Shown piece by piece: positions 17,382-25,900 of a stretch of 64,000 nucleotides of DNA (position 1 is the stretch's first letter; each line of letters begins with the position of its first letter). The notes beneath the pieces are model-generated. The model was not told the DNA's origin. It was given only the letters and a program-made list of their open reading frames with translations, and did not search any database. The position numbers and the translations under genes were made by a program. This DNA is from Novosphingobium sp. PhB165 (lineage in GTDB: Bacteria > Pseudomonadota > Alphaproteobacteria > Sphingomonadales > Sphingomonadaceae): the NCBI RefSeq assembly GCF_004341845.1, contig NZ_SLVB01000005.1, positions 1 through 64,000 on the forward strand. The letters are read 5' to 3'.

Positions 17382-19175
17382 TCAGGACTCCTCGTCGGGA
17401 TAGGGACCCTTGCCGCCTTCGGCGATGAACTGGTCGATCCGCGCGGACAGTACCGGCAGCGGCACCGAGCCGAGCGCCAGAACCGTGTCGTGGAAGGCGC
17501 GGATGTTGAACTTGGGGCCCAGCGCGGCCTCGGCCTTGTGGCGGCCGTCCATGATGGCCATTTCGCCGAGGTAATAGGACAGCGCCTGCCCCGGCCACGC
17601 GATGTAGCGGTCCACCTCGGTCTCGATCTCGTGATTGGAGAGCGCGGTGTTGTCGTAGAGGTACTGCTGCGCCCGCTCGCGGGTCCAGCCATAGTGGTGG
17701 ACGCCGGTATCGACCACGAGCCGCGCCGCGCGCCAGGCCTGGTAGCTCAGCATGCCGAACTTCTCGTAAGGCGTCTGGTAGATGCCCATCTCGGTGCCGA
17801 GGCGTTCGCAATAGAGCGCCCAGCCTTCGCCGAAGGCGGAGATGTACGTTCCCCGGCGGAAGTCAGGCTGATCCTTGTTCTCGGCGGCGACCGGCATCTG
17901 GAAAGCGTGGCCCGGTGCCGATTCGTGCAGCGTCAGCGCCGGCAGCGAATAGAGCGGGCGGCTCGGCATGTCGTAAGTGTTGACGAGGTAGACGCCCGGG
18001 CCGCCGCGACCGGCGGTGTAGAACGGCGCGATATCCGCCGGCACGGGGATGATGCCGAAGCGCTGGCGTGGCAGATGGCCGATGAAGCGGCCGACCTTGC
18101 GATCCACTTCCTTGGCGGTCCAGGCGGCACGGTCCAGCAGGTCCTGCGGGGTCTTGGCGTAGAATTGCGGATCGGTACGCAGGAATTCGAGGAAGGCGGG
18201 TAAGTCGCCATCGAACTTCGCCTCCTTCATGGTCTCCAGCATTTCCGCGCGAATCTTGGCCATTTCCGACAGGCCGAGCTGATGGATCTGCTCGGGGCTC
18301 ATGTCGGTCGTCGCGTATTCCTTGATGACCGAGCGGTAGTAAGCCTTGCCGTCGGGCAAGGCCTCGGCGGCGAGCGTCTTGCGCGCGCCGGGAATGTACT
18401 TGCCGCGTACGTAGGCCAGCAGTTCCTTGTGCGCGGGAATCACCGATTCCCGGATCGCCTTGAGCCCTGCCTCGCGCAGTTCCGCCTGCGTCGCGGCGGG
18501 GATCGTTGCCGGCATCGCCTTGAACGGTTCGAAGTAGGCCGTGTCCTCGGCCGCCTTATCGGCCACCGAGGCAATCGAATCGTCGCGGCCGTACAAGGTG
18601 ACATGCGGCGAGGTGAAGCCGCGCGCCAGACCGGCCTGCATGTTGGCGATCTGGTCGTGGAAATAGCGCGGGAATTCGTTCATCAGCGCGATGTAGCGCC
18701 GGTATTCGTCCTCGCTGGAGAACGTGCGGCGGCCAACGCTGGCAAGATCGCTCCAGAAGCTGGAGTCCGAATTGAGCGGCTTTTCCCACTCGCGGAACTG
18801 CTGCTGGGCGATCAGCGCATCGATCTGCACGAGGTAGACCTGTTGGTCGATACGCACGGCGGGCGAAAGCTGGTCGGCGGGGATCTCGGCGACCTGCTTG
18901 CGCACGTCCTGCCAATAAGCGAGCCGCGCGGCCTGGGCCTTGGGGGTTACGTCCGGTAGATGCGCGCGCAAATGGCCCGGGCCGTCGTCGTCCTCACCCA
19001 GTTGCTCGCTGCGCCAGGCCCATTCCTTGTCGGTGATCGCCTTGAAGCGCGCGTCGGCCGTTGCGCCGGCGTCAGGCGACGGGGCCGCTGCCCGAGTCGC
19101 CGCCTGAGCGTGACAAGGAAGCGCCGCGCCTGCCAGCAGAATGGCGGTTGCGAGGCGGAAAACGGACGTGGACAA
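17382..19175 (-). CDS. DUF885-family putative metallopeptidase, periplasmic
   Basis: A 597-residue protein with a cleavable signal peptide (ATAILLAGAALPCHAQA). The DUF885 signature is visible: LTLHESAPGHAFQ, an HExxxGH-type metal site, and about 30 residues later FGEGWALYCERLG, whose glutamates would complete a gluzincin-like zinc centre. VDRYIAWPGQALSYYLGE near the C-terminus is another conserved block. Members are thought to be secreted carboxypeptidase- or aminopeptidase-like enzymes. TATACGATAT lies 36-45 bases upstream, matching the site near the M24 gene, so both may belong to one peptide-use regulon. Confidence 0.8.
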   Translation of the reverse strand: MSTSVFRLATAILLAGAALPCHAQAATRAAAPSPDAGATADARFKAITDKEWAWRSEQLGEDDDGPGHLRAHLPDVTPKAQAARLAYWQDVRKQVAEIPADQLSPAVRIDQQVYLVQIDALIAQQQFREWEKPLNSDSSFWSDLASVGRRTFSSEDEYRRYIALMNEFPRYFHDQIANMQAGLARGFTSPHVTLYGRDDSIASVADKAAEDTAYFEPFKAMPATIPAATQAELREAGLKAIRESVIPAHKELLAYVRGKYIPGARKTLAAEALPDGKAYYRSVIKEYATTDMSPEQIHQLGLSEMAKIRAEMLETMKEAKFDGDLPAFLEFLRTDPQFYAKTPQDLLDRAAWTAKEVDRKVGRFIGHLPRQRFGIIPVPADIAPFYTAGRGGPGVYLVNTYDMPSRPLYSLPALTLHESAPGHAFQMPVAAENKDQPDFRRGTYISAFGEGWALYCERLGTEMGIYQTPYEKFGMLSYQAWRAARLVVDTGVHHYGWTRERAQQYLYDNTALSNHEIETEVDRYIAWPGQALSYYLGEMAIMDGRHKAEAALGPKFNIRAFHDTVLALGSVPLPVLSARIDQFIAEGGKGPYPDEES

Positions 19176-19210
19176 GCGTGACTCCCGGGATTTCGTCTAT
19201 CTTATGAAAA

Positions 19211-19220
19211 TATACGATAT
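19211..19220. promoter_or_regulatory. TATACGATAT motif upstream of the DUF885 gene
   Basis: Exact 10-base match to 15798-15807. A further small palindrome, ATGTATCAAAATACAT (19272-19287), lies 50 bases farther out, within the 268-base gap that holds no gene. Confidence 0.4.
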
Positions 19221-19443
19221 CTAGTTCGGCGCCCCTGTAGCAGAGCATTTGCCCCTGCGGGAGAACAAAAAATGTATCAAAATACATAGTGGAGGCGCGG
19301 TTCGAAGACGGGGGCGGCAAGGTTGATTTTGTTGACCATACAACCCGTTGTGCGGCCGCATCTTCTTGGCGGACGGTGGTTAAGACGCTCGATAACCGCC
19401 TCATTCCGGGCGCGGACTTTTTCCTCGGCCTCTACCGGCCCTG

Positions 19444-20491
19444 TCAAAGAGTACGGGTCACTTTCGCGAGGTGCGGCGGGCTGTCGGGATCGCGGCCGCG
19501 CGCGACCGAAAGGGCGTTGGCAAGGCGGTAGAAACTCTGCGCTGCCAGCACCGGTTGGAGCATCGGATGCGCGGTGAGCGTGGGCAGGGTGATGCCGGGA
19601 AAATTGCCGATGCTCGGGCCGACGCCCGCGCCGATCACGGTGGCACCGCGCTCGGCAAACATCGGGGCGAGGGCGGCGACGCTTTCGTTCGATTCGTCGT
19701 CCTGACCCAGCAGGATCACCGGGAAGCCGTTCTCGACGATGGCCATCGGTCCATGGCGCACTTCGGCGGCACTGAAGGCCTCGGCATGGAAACCGCAGGT
19801 CTCCTTGATCTTGAGCGCCATTTCCTGCGCCACGCCGAACGCGGGGCCACGCGCAACGACGAAAAGGCTGCGCGCCTCACGCAGCGGTTCGAGCGCCGGC
19901 GTCCAGTCAAGCTGCCAGGCCTGCGCGAGCAGGTTGGGCAATGCGTTCAGCGCGGCGGTGAGGTCCGCGTCCTCGCTCCACGCCGCGATCAGGTCGAGAA
20001 TGCCGGCAATGCTGGTGATGTAGGACTTCGTCGCCGCAACCGAACGCTCCGGCCCCGCGCAGAGCGGCAGCAGCACTTCGGCATCGGTCGCCAGCGGCGA
20101 GGCTTCGTCGTTGACCAGTGAGATCAGACGCGCGCCGCCCGCGCGGGCATGTTCGGCGGCGGCGATCAGGTCCGGGCTGCGGCCGGATTGCGAAGATCGC
20201 GATCATCAGCGTCTCGGCATAGTCGGGCGGGGAATCGTAGACCGAACTGACCGAAGGCGCGACCGAAGTGGTCAGCAGCCTTAGCTGCGTCTCGACCAGA
20301 TAGCGGGCGAGCGTGGCGGCATTGTCAGAGCTGCCGCGCGCCAGTGTCGCCACTGCGCGGGGCGGGGCGGCGCGCAGGCTTTCGGCCAGCGCGGCAAGGG
20401 CAGGGGCGTTGCGGGCGCGCTGACGAGCCACGGCCTCGGCAGCTTCGGCGGCTTCGGCGAACATCAGGGTGGTTTCAGGATTGTCGATCAT
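19444..20491 (-). pseudogene. SIS-domain sugar-phosphate deaminase (NagB-II/AgaS-like), frameshifted
   Basis: The frame from ATG 20491 encodes an N-terminal SIS domain (ARGSSDNAATLARYLVE) up to PPDYAETLMIAI. It then slips out of register at 20191-20195, where one extra base (CGAAGATC instead of CGAGATC on the plus strand) destroys the expected ISQSGRSPDL motif. The original product resumes in the next frame (LPLCAGPERSVAATKSYITS through the second SIS domain to 19444). Restored, it would be about 348 residues, the size of GlmS-like deaminases that convert glucosamine-6-phosphate to fructose-6-phosphate. It starts seven bases after the GntR gene, so was cotranscribed. Mutation and sequencing error cannot be told apart here. 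Confidence 0.75.
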
Positions 20492-20498
20492 GGTCCTG

Positions 20499-21251
20499 CT
20501 ATCCGGCGCGAGGCACATTGAGTTCGGCAACGAAGTCATAGGCGTCGCCGCGATACCACGACCGGGTCAGCTCCACCGGGCGCCCTTCGGCATTATATCC
20601 GCGGCGTTCGATGGCGAGGCCCGGCGAATTCTTCGGGATCTTGAGCAGGGCGGCCTGCTCGTCGGTGAACAGCACCGCGCGGAAGCGCTGGAGCACGCGG
20701 ACGGGCCGATCATCGCCCAGCGCATCGTAGAGCGAATCCTCCACGGCATCGGGCGAAGGCAGCGAGGAGGCCGGAACCGTGGCCGATTCCAGCGCCATCG
20801 AAACGCCGTCCGCATAGCGGATGCGGGTGAAGCGATAGACCGTGCTGCCCGGGCTCAGCCCCAGCGCCATCGCCTCTTCGGGCGAGACCACCGCTTCGGC
20901 GCGCGAAATCCATCGGCTGTGCGGCGCGCGGCCGCGCGACAGCATGTCTTCGGTGAACGAGGAGATCGCCGCGAAGTTCTTCTCGACGCGCGGCGCAACG
21001 AAGGTGCCGGCCCCCTGACGGCGCGTGAGCATGCGCGCTTCGACAAGGCCGTCGAGCGCCTTGCGTACGGTCACGCGGGAAAGGTTGTAGGCGGCGGCAA
21101 GGTCGCGCTCGGGCGGCAGTGCTTCGTCCGGCAGGAGGACCTGGTGCTCGATCGCCTGGCGCAAAAGGCGCTCGAATTGCCGGTAGAGCGGGGCGGTATC
21201 CCCCTCCGGAAGCCGGCCGACGCGATCGACGAACATTGCCTTTGTCTCCAT
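20499..21251 (-). CDS. GntR-family regulator with UTRA effector domain (NagQ/NagR-like)
   Basis: A 250-residue protein. The winged helix-turn-helix is at about residues 15-80 (PLYRQFERLLRQAIEHQ, LPPERDLAAAYNLSRVTVRKAL, RRQGAGTFV) and the UTRA ligand-binding domain at about 100-245 (VYRFTRIRYADGVSMALE, GYNAEGRPVELTRSWYRGDAYDF). UTRA members sense small sugars or sugar phosphates. Cotranscription with a SIS-domain deaminase points to amino-sugar control, as for NagQ/NagR proteins of Alphaproteobacteria. An inverted repeat with AATACCAAAA arms lies 40-84 bases before the start and may be its own operator. Confidence 0.78.
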   Translation of the reverse strand: METKAMFVDRVGRLPEGDTAPLYRQFERLLRQAIEHQVLLPDEALPPERDLAAAYNLSRVTVRKALDGLVEARMLTRRQGAGTFVAPRVEKNFAAISSFTEDMLSRGRAPHSRWISRAEAVVSPEEAMALGLSPGSTVYRFTRIRYADGVSMALESATVPASSLPSPDAVEDSLYDALGDDRPVRVLQRFRAVLFTDEQAALLKIPKNSPGLAIERRGYNAEGRPVELTRSWYRGDAYDFVAELNVPRAG

Positions 21252-21290
21252 TCAGTGGCCGTTTTCTACGGCAAAGGACAATGCCACTTC

Positions 21291-21335
21291 AATACCAAAA
21301 ATCATGGATTTTGCGGATAGGCAAATTTTGGTATT
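21291..21335. promoter_or_regulatory. Candidate operator: AATACCAAAA / TTTTGGTATT
   Basis: Perfect 10-base arms at 21291-21300 and 21326-21335, 25 bases apart, upstream of the GntR/UTRA gene. Half-sites of the form TGGTAT are usual for this regulator family, so autorepression is likely. The wide spacing would suit two dimers, or two half-sites within one promoter. Confidence 0.5.
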
Positions 21336-21446
21336 AAGTTTGTACTACTAATGCGTGAGCAGGATGAGCGCTCCCCGGGGGCGGGAACGGGCATCGATGG
21401 CCTTTGGGCATGGCGGCGCGCAGGGTTCCACGCGGCGCGGAAGGGC

Positions 21447-23183
21447 TCAGTTGATTGTCGGCCCGCTCTCGTGCGCGTTGGCATCGGGGGCCGCATAACC
21501 GCCGCGTTCGATGGCCTCGGCCAGCACCGGCAGCACATCATTGAGTTCCCGCGCATAGCCCGTCCAGCGCCCAATCGACCGGGTGTTGAGCGGCTCGCGA
21601 ATGCGCGCGTGGCTGGGCGTCGGGCTGTGATGGACGAAGGTGTGGAATTCAAGCTGCGCCGGTTCCATGTCGAGCCCTAGCCACGCCATCAGCTCTGCGG
21701 TCTGGGCGTGCTGATCGGCCACGAAATGCTCGTAATGCAGTTCGTGCGCGGGGACCGGCAGGCTTTCCAGCCAGTGCCCGGTCAGTTCCTCCATCCGCGC
21801 ATAGTGCTGTGCGAGGTCTTCGATCCGGTAGCCGCAGGAAAAGCCGTGCGTGAAGTCATGGCCCATCGCCGAGACCATCACGTCGCGCGGATCGCGGGCC
21901 ACCACCACCACCGGTGATTGCGGGAACGCCAGTTGCAACAGCGGCAGGTACAGCTCGTTCAGCGGCATCCTGTCCGTGAAGAGCGTTGCGCCATCGCGCA
22001 GCAGGCCGTGGCGCTCGGCAAGGGCGAGGTAGTGGTCGCGCAGTTGCACGCCCAGCGTGTCGCGCTGTTCCTCGGTGACGGCCTCGGCGTGGCGGGGGAA
22101 AGCACCCGCAGTCCACAAGGCCGCCTTGTCCGCCAGTTCGCGGCCGAAGGGCAATTCGCCGCCCGCGCGGACTTCGGAATGGCTCGCGGCCACTTGTTCG
22201 ATCAGCGCGGTGCCGGAGCGTGGAAAACCAAGGATGAAGACCGGTTGCGGCACCCCCTTGCGGCGCGGGGCGGGCAGGAAATCGGCGAAGCGCTCGGGCG
22301 TGAAGAAGTCCCGCCATTGTGCCACCAGTTCGCCCACCGCGCGGGCCGGATAGCTGCGGCTGGCGGCATGGGCGAGCGCGGCCTTGCCCGCGACGAAGTC
22401 TTCCCAGGCCTCGGCCTTGCGCCCAGCCCGGTCGCGCAGGCGACCGCGCAGCAGCAGGGCGGCGCCGGAAGGCTCGGGTTCGGCTTCCAGCATGGCGAGG
22501 CCTTTCGGCCAATCCGCCGTGCGCGAAAGCAATGTCACGCGCTGGAGCGTCAGGTCGGTGCCTTGCCGCAGCGCCAGCGGCTCGGCACGGTCGAGCAGAG
22601 CGGCGGCGCGGTCGAAACGGCCGGCCTGTTCCTCCAACTCCGCCAGCCAGAGCAGCGGCGGCAGCGCTTCGGGCATGGCCTGCACGGCTTCTTCCAGTAG
22701 AGGGGCAGCTTTGACGAGCCGGCCCTGACGCTGAAGATTGCGGCCGAGATCGGCGAGCAACTGGGGCTGCCGCCCGGCAATGCGGATGGCTTCGGACAGG
22801 TGATGCGCGCCTTCGACCAGTTCGTCGCGCTCGCCCAGCATATGACCGAGGCGCGTGTGGGCGTCGGGATTGTCGGGCTGGGCGGCAATCGTTTCGCGCA
22901 GGACCGTCTCGGCCTCGTGCAGGCGGCCGGTGCCATGCAGTTCCTCGGCCAGTGCGTCGCGCGGCCAGGCGCTCTCGGGAACGAGGGCGATAGCCTCGCG
23001 CAGCAGGGCCTCGTGGCGGTCGTCCGCGCCACGCGCCTTGGCGGCCAGCGCCAGCACCTCGATTGCGTCGAGTGCCAGCGCGGGCTCCGCGCGGGCCGTG
23101 TCGGCCAGCGCCTCGGCGCGGGAGAGATCGCCCGAGGACAGGGCCTGTCGGGCATCGGCAATGGTCTGCATATCGGCGGACAT
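21447..23183 (-). CDS. TPR-sulfotransferase fusion
   Basis: A 578-residue protein. Residues 1 to about 270 are tetratricopeptide repeats (ALLREAIALVPESAWPRD, TVLRETIAAQPDNPDAH, LLEEAVQAMPEALPPLLWL). From about 300 a sulfotransferase domain begins with the PAPS 5'-phosphosulfate loop VFILGFPRSGTALIEQ, and VVVVARDPRDVMVSAM is the 3'-phosphate-binding segment. TPR-sulfotransferase proteins are common in sphingomonads; the acceptor is unknown but is usually a polysaccharide, lipid or peptide. It begins 33 bases after the cobB stop on the same strand, so some readthrough from the B12-controlled unit is possible, though the function looks unrelated. Confidence 0.8.
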   Translation of the reverse strand: MSADMQTIADARQALSSGDLSRAEALADTARAEPALALDAIEVLALAAKARGADDRHEALLREAIALVPESAWPRDALAEELHGTGRLHEAETVLRETIAAQPDNPDAHTRLGHMLGERDELVEGAHHLSEAIRIAGRQPQLLADLGRNLQRQGRLVKAAPLLEEAVQAMPEALPPLLWLAELEEQAGRFDRAAALLDRAEPLALRQGTDLTLQRVTLLSRTADWPKGLAMLEAEPEPSGAALLLRGRLRDRAGRKAEAWEDFVAGKAALAHAASRSYPARAVGELVAQWRDFFTPERFADFLPAPRRKGVPQPVFILGFPRSGTALIEQVAASHSEVRAGGELPFGRELADKAALWTAGAFPRHAEAVTEEQRDTLGVQLRDHYLALAERHGLLRDGATLFTDRMPLNELYLPLLQLAFPQSPVVVVARDPRDVMVSAMGHDFTHGFSCGYRIEDLAQHYARMEELTGHWLESLPVPAHELHYEHFVADQHAQTAELMAWLGLDMEPAQLEFHTFVHHSPTPSHARIREPLNTRSIGRWTGYARELNDVLPVLAEAIERGGYAAPDANAHESGPTIN

Positions 23184-23216
23184 GCCGGCAGCTTAGGGCG
23201 CTTGCGAGGCGCGGTG

Positions 23217-24527
23217 TCAACCGGGCTTTAAGGCTGGCTTCAAGGCGGTATCGGTGAAGAGAGCGGCCATCAGCTCCGGCCCCGAGGGGAAGTAGAGGTG
23301 CATGTAGCTGGCCGTCAGCGACCCACGGCGGAACACGCGCTCGCCGGGCCGTCCATCGGGCGTGGCGGCATTGGCCACCGGGGAGAGCGCGGTTTCTAGC
23401 GTCGAATAGTGGAACGTATGGCCGCGCACAGGATGGCCGTCGATCTCGGCCTCCTGCATTCCCAGAGCGGCCAGCCGGGGCTGCATCGTCGCCAAGGCGG
23501 GGAGCAGGCCGAGCAGGGCGGCGCGGGTGCCCTTGCCGTCATCCAGCGTCTCGCACGTATAGAGCATGCCGCCGCACTCGGCGAGGATCGGGCGACCGGC
23601 GGCGTGATGCGCGCGGATCGAGGCCAGCATCGGGGCATTGGCGGCAAGGCGCTCCAGATGCAGTTCGGGATAGCCGCCCGGCAGCCAGAGCGCATCGCAT
23701 GCGGGCAGGGCCGCGTCGGTCAGCGGCGAGAAGAACACGGCCTGCGCGCCTGCTTTTTCGAGGAATGCGAGATTGGCCGGGTAGATAAAGGCGAAAGCCT
23801 CGTCGCGGGCAATGGCGATGCGCTTGCCGGTGAGCGATGGCGGCGGGGGCATGTCCACCGGCGCGGCGAAGGTCACAGGCTCCGGAAGCCAGAGCGCGCT
23901 TTCCGGCAGCAGATCTGCCGCCCGGTCCAACCGGGCGGAAAGGTCGGCCACTTCGCCCGCCTGCACCAGCCCTAGGTGCCGTTCGGGCAGGCCTATCATA
24001 GCGTCTCGGCCCAGTGCGCCCAGCCAGCGGATGTCACTGGGTACGCTTTGCTCCAACAGGTCCGAATGCCTTAGGCTGCCCACACGGTTGGCGAGCACGG
24101 CGGCAAGGTTCACGCCCGCGCGATAGGTCGCAAGGCCATGAACGAGCGCACCGAAAGTCTGCGCCATGGACGATCCGTCTACCACCGCGAGCACCGGCAG
24201 GCCGAAGCGCCGCGCGAGATCGGCGGCGGAGGGATCGCCATCGTGCAGGCCCATCACCCCTTCGACAAGGATCAGGTCCGCCTCGCACACCGCTTCGTAG
24301 AGCAGGGCGCGGCATTCGGCCTCGCCCACCATGAAAAGGTCGAGCTGATGCACCGGGGCGCCGCTCGCCGCTTCGAGGATCATGGGATCGAGGAAGTCGG
24401 GTCCGCACTTGAACACGCGTACGCGCCGCCCTTCGCGGGCATGGCGGCGGGCGAGCGCGGCGGTGACGAGTGTCTTGCCCTGTCCCGAGGCGGGCGCGGC
24501 GACCAGCAGGGCAGGGCAGGCGGTCAC
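23217..24527 (-). CDS. cobB: Cobyrinic/hydrogenobyrinic acid a,c-diamide synthase
   Basis: The enzyme uses ATP and glutamine to amidate the a and c side chains of the corrin ring. LLVAAPASGQGKTLVTAAL is the N-terminal P-loop, FKCGPDFLDPMI follows, LILVEGVMGLHDG is the switch-like block, and ILAECGGMLY in the C-terminal half carries the nucleophilic cysteine of a class I glutamine amidotransferase; the catalytic histidine is in SYMHLYF. At 436 residues it has family-normal length. I use GTG 24527, overlapping the upstream membrane-protein stop by four bases, since extra upstream codons would lie wholly inside that gene. Confidence 0.88.
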   Translation of the reverse strand: MTACPALLVAAPASGQGKTLVTAALARRHAREGRRVRVFKCGPDFLDPMILEAASGAPVHQLDLFMVGEAECRALLYEAVCEADLILVEGVMGLHDGDPSAADLARRFGLPVLAVVDGSSMAQTFGALVHGLATYRAGVNLAAVLANRVGSLRHSDLLEQSVPSDIRWLGALGRDAMIGLPERHLGLVQAGEVADLSARLDRAADLLPESALWLPEPVTFAAPVDMPPPPSLTGKRIAIARDEAFAFIYPANLAFLEKAGAQAVFFSPLTDAALPACDALWLPGGYPELHLERLAANAPMLASIRAHHAAGRPILAECGGMLYTCETLDDGKGTRAALLGLLPALATMQPRLAALGMQEAEIDGHPVRGHTFHYSTLETALSPVANAATPDGRPGERVFRRGSLTASYMHLYFPSGPELMAALFTDTALKPALKPG

Positions 24528-25111
24528 TTGCGGCGTTCCGCGTGCAGCGCCGGGCGCAGGGTCACGGCAAGTGCCCAGAGCGCGGCGGCAATGCCCGACC
24601 ACAGCAGCGTGGAGAGCAAGGTAGTCGGGAAATAGCGCCCGATGCGCGGGAGGAACCCGGCCAGCGTCGGATCGGGGAAGCGGCCGCCGAGGAAGTAGAA
24701 CCCGCCGCTCGAGAGCAAGTGCGAGACGAAAGTGGCGGGGATCAGCAGCACGGCCATGGCAGGCAGGGCGGCAAGGCGGTCACCGAGCTTCGCCGCCGCC
24801 ACGCGCCCGGCAAGCCACATCACGCCATAGGCCGGGACCAGCATCGCGTAAGCCGGGGTAAAGCAGAATCCGGAGCCGCCCAGCACCGAGATCACCACGA
24901 TGTCGATCGCATAGCCGAGCGCGAACAGCGCGGCGAACCCGGCAAAACGCCGCACGAAGAAGCCAAGCACGAAGAAGCTGGCAAGATCGGTGTCGGGCAA
25001 GTGGACGACCTGACTCAGCGAGTGGGTACGCGTCACCAGCATGACGGCGGCGAGCGCGGCAAACACGAAGAGGCTGACGCGGGCGGATGGCGGATTGGCG
25101 GAACGGTTCAT
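24524..25111 (-). CDS. Membrane protein under a cobalamin riboswitch; candidate corrinoid or cobalt transporter
   Basis: A 195-residue, highly hydrophobic protein with about six membrane segments (SLFVFAALAAVMLV, ASFFVLGFFVRRFAGFAALF, AYAMLVPAYGVMWLAG and others) and a basic C-terminus. Size and helix count resemble substrate-binding S components of ECF transporters, but no specific signature is recognised and no ATPase gene is adjacent. It is the first gene behind the minus-strand cobalamin riboswitch and overlaps cobB, so a role in cobalt or corrinoid movement is a context-based inference. GGGAG about 10 bases before the ATG supports the start. Confidence 0.6.
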   Translation of the reverse strand: MNRSANPPSARVSLFVFAALAAVMLVTRTHSLSQVVHLPDTDLASFFVLGFFVRRFAGFAALFALGYAIDIVVISVLGGSGFCFTPAYAMLVPAYGVMWLAGRVAAAKLGDRLAALPAMAVLLIPATFVSHLLSSGGFYFLGGRFPDPTLAGFLPRIGRYFPTTLLSTLLWSGIAAALWALAVTLRPALHAERRK

Positions 25112-25320
25112 GGTCTGGGATCTCCCAAGGCGGTTGGGGAAAGGCGTGCAGGAAAGGCCTCGGGCGATATCGCCCCGGCGAGAGGATCAGCGGATCGGTG
25201 TCACTCTGGCAGGCTCCTTTCGACACGACTTCGACTGTCGTCTCGCCAGGGATGCTTCCCGCTACGGGAACCATGCCCTCGTCCGCCCGGTGCATCCCGC
25301 CCGCGCAGAGGAACGACGGC

Positions 25321-25505
25321 AAGGGGCCGGTTTCCTGACTTCCCGGATCGTCGCGCCTTCCGCCGCCTTCTCGGAACCGTCCGGTCCCAATGGCGCGTGG
25401 CGGGGCGCATCCCCGGTTACAGTTGCGGGAGCAGTGCCGGCATGTCCCGCGAGTTTCCCCGCAGGTCCGGACTTCCCGATTAAGCCCTCTCGGGCACCCT
25501 TTGCA
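25321..25505 (-). ncRNA. Cobalamin riboswitch (minus strand)
   Basis: Read on the minus strand, the region contains TGCTCCCGCAACTGTAACCGG, then GCGCCATTGGGACC, GAGAAGGCGGC and GATCCGGGAAGTCAGGAAACCGGCC, in the order expected of the cobalamin aptamer core including the B12-box region. It ends about 210 bases before the membrane protein start, leaving room for an expression platform. High B12 should shut down the membrane gene and cobB. Confidence 0.8.
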
Positions 25506-25589
25506 GGGGCGGACCTATGGCACTTCGCGGGCGCGCGCAAGCTTCGGGCACTTGCCAGCGGGGCGCCCGCACGATAGTTGCCGCGCCGC

Positions 25590-25780
25590 GACAGGTTCCT
25601 CGCAAGAGGATCAAAAGGGAACACGGGTTCAAGACCCGGGCTGCCCCTGCAACTGTGAGCGGCGAGCCGTGCGGCCATTTCGCCATTGGAGCCGAAGCCA
25701 TTGACTTGGCAGGATTCTGAGAAGGCGGCCGAGACGGCATTGACCCGCAAGCCAGGAGACCTGCCTGACGCAGTCGTTCT
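25590..25780 (+). ncRNA. Cobalamin riboswitch (plus strand)
   Basis: Classic aptamer landmarks appear in order: AGGTTCCTCGCAAGAGGATC, GGGAACACGGGTTCAAGACCC, CTGCCCCTGCAACTGTGAGC, GCCATTGACTTGG, GAGAAGGCGGCC, then GACCCGCAAGCCAGGAGACC. The btuB start is about 120 bases downstream. The element should control the whole plus-strand B12 unit. Confidence 0.9.
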
Positions 25781-25900
25781 TCGTCCGGACAGGGTGTGCC
25801 GGGTGAACGAGGGGGCTTTTTCCTCGCGCAACGACAGCCATTGCCTTGCCGGTGCTCGCGCTTCGGCGGGGGTCTTCGATGCTTGTTTGAAGGAAAACCC

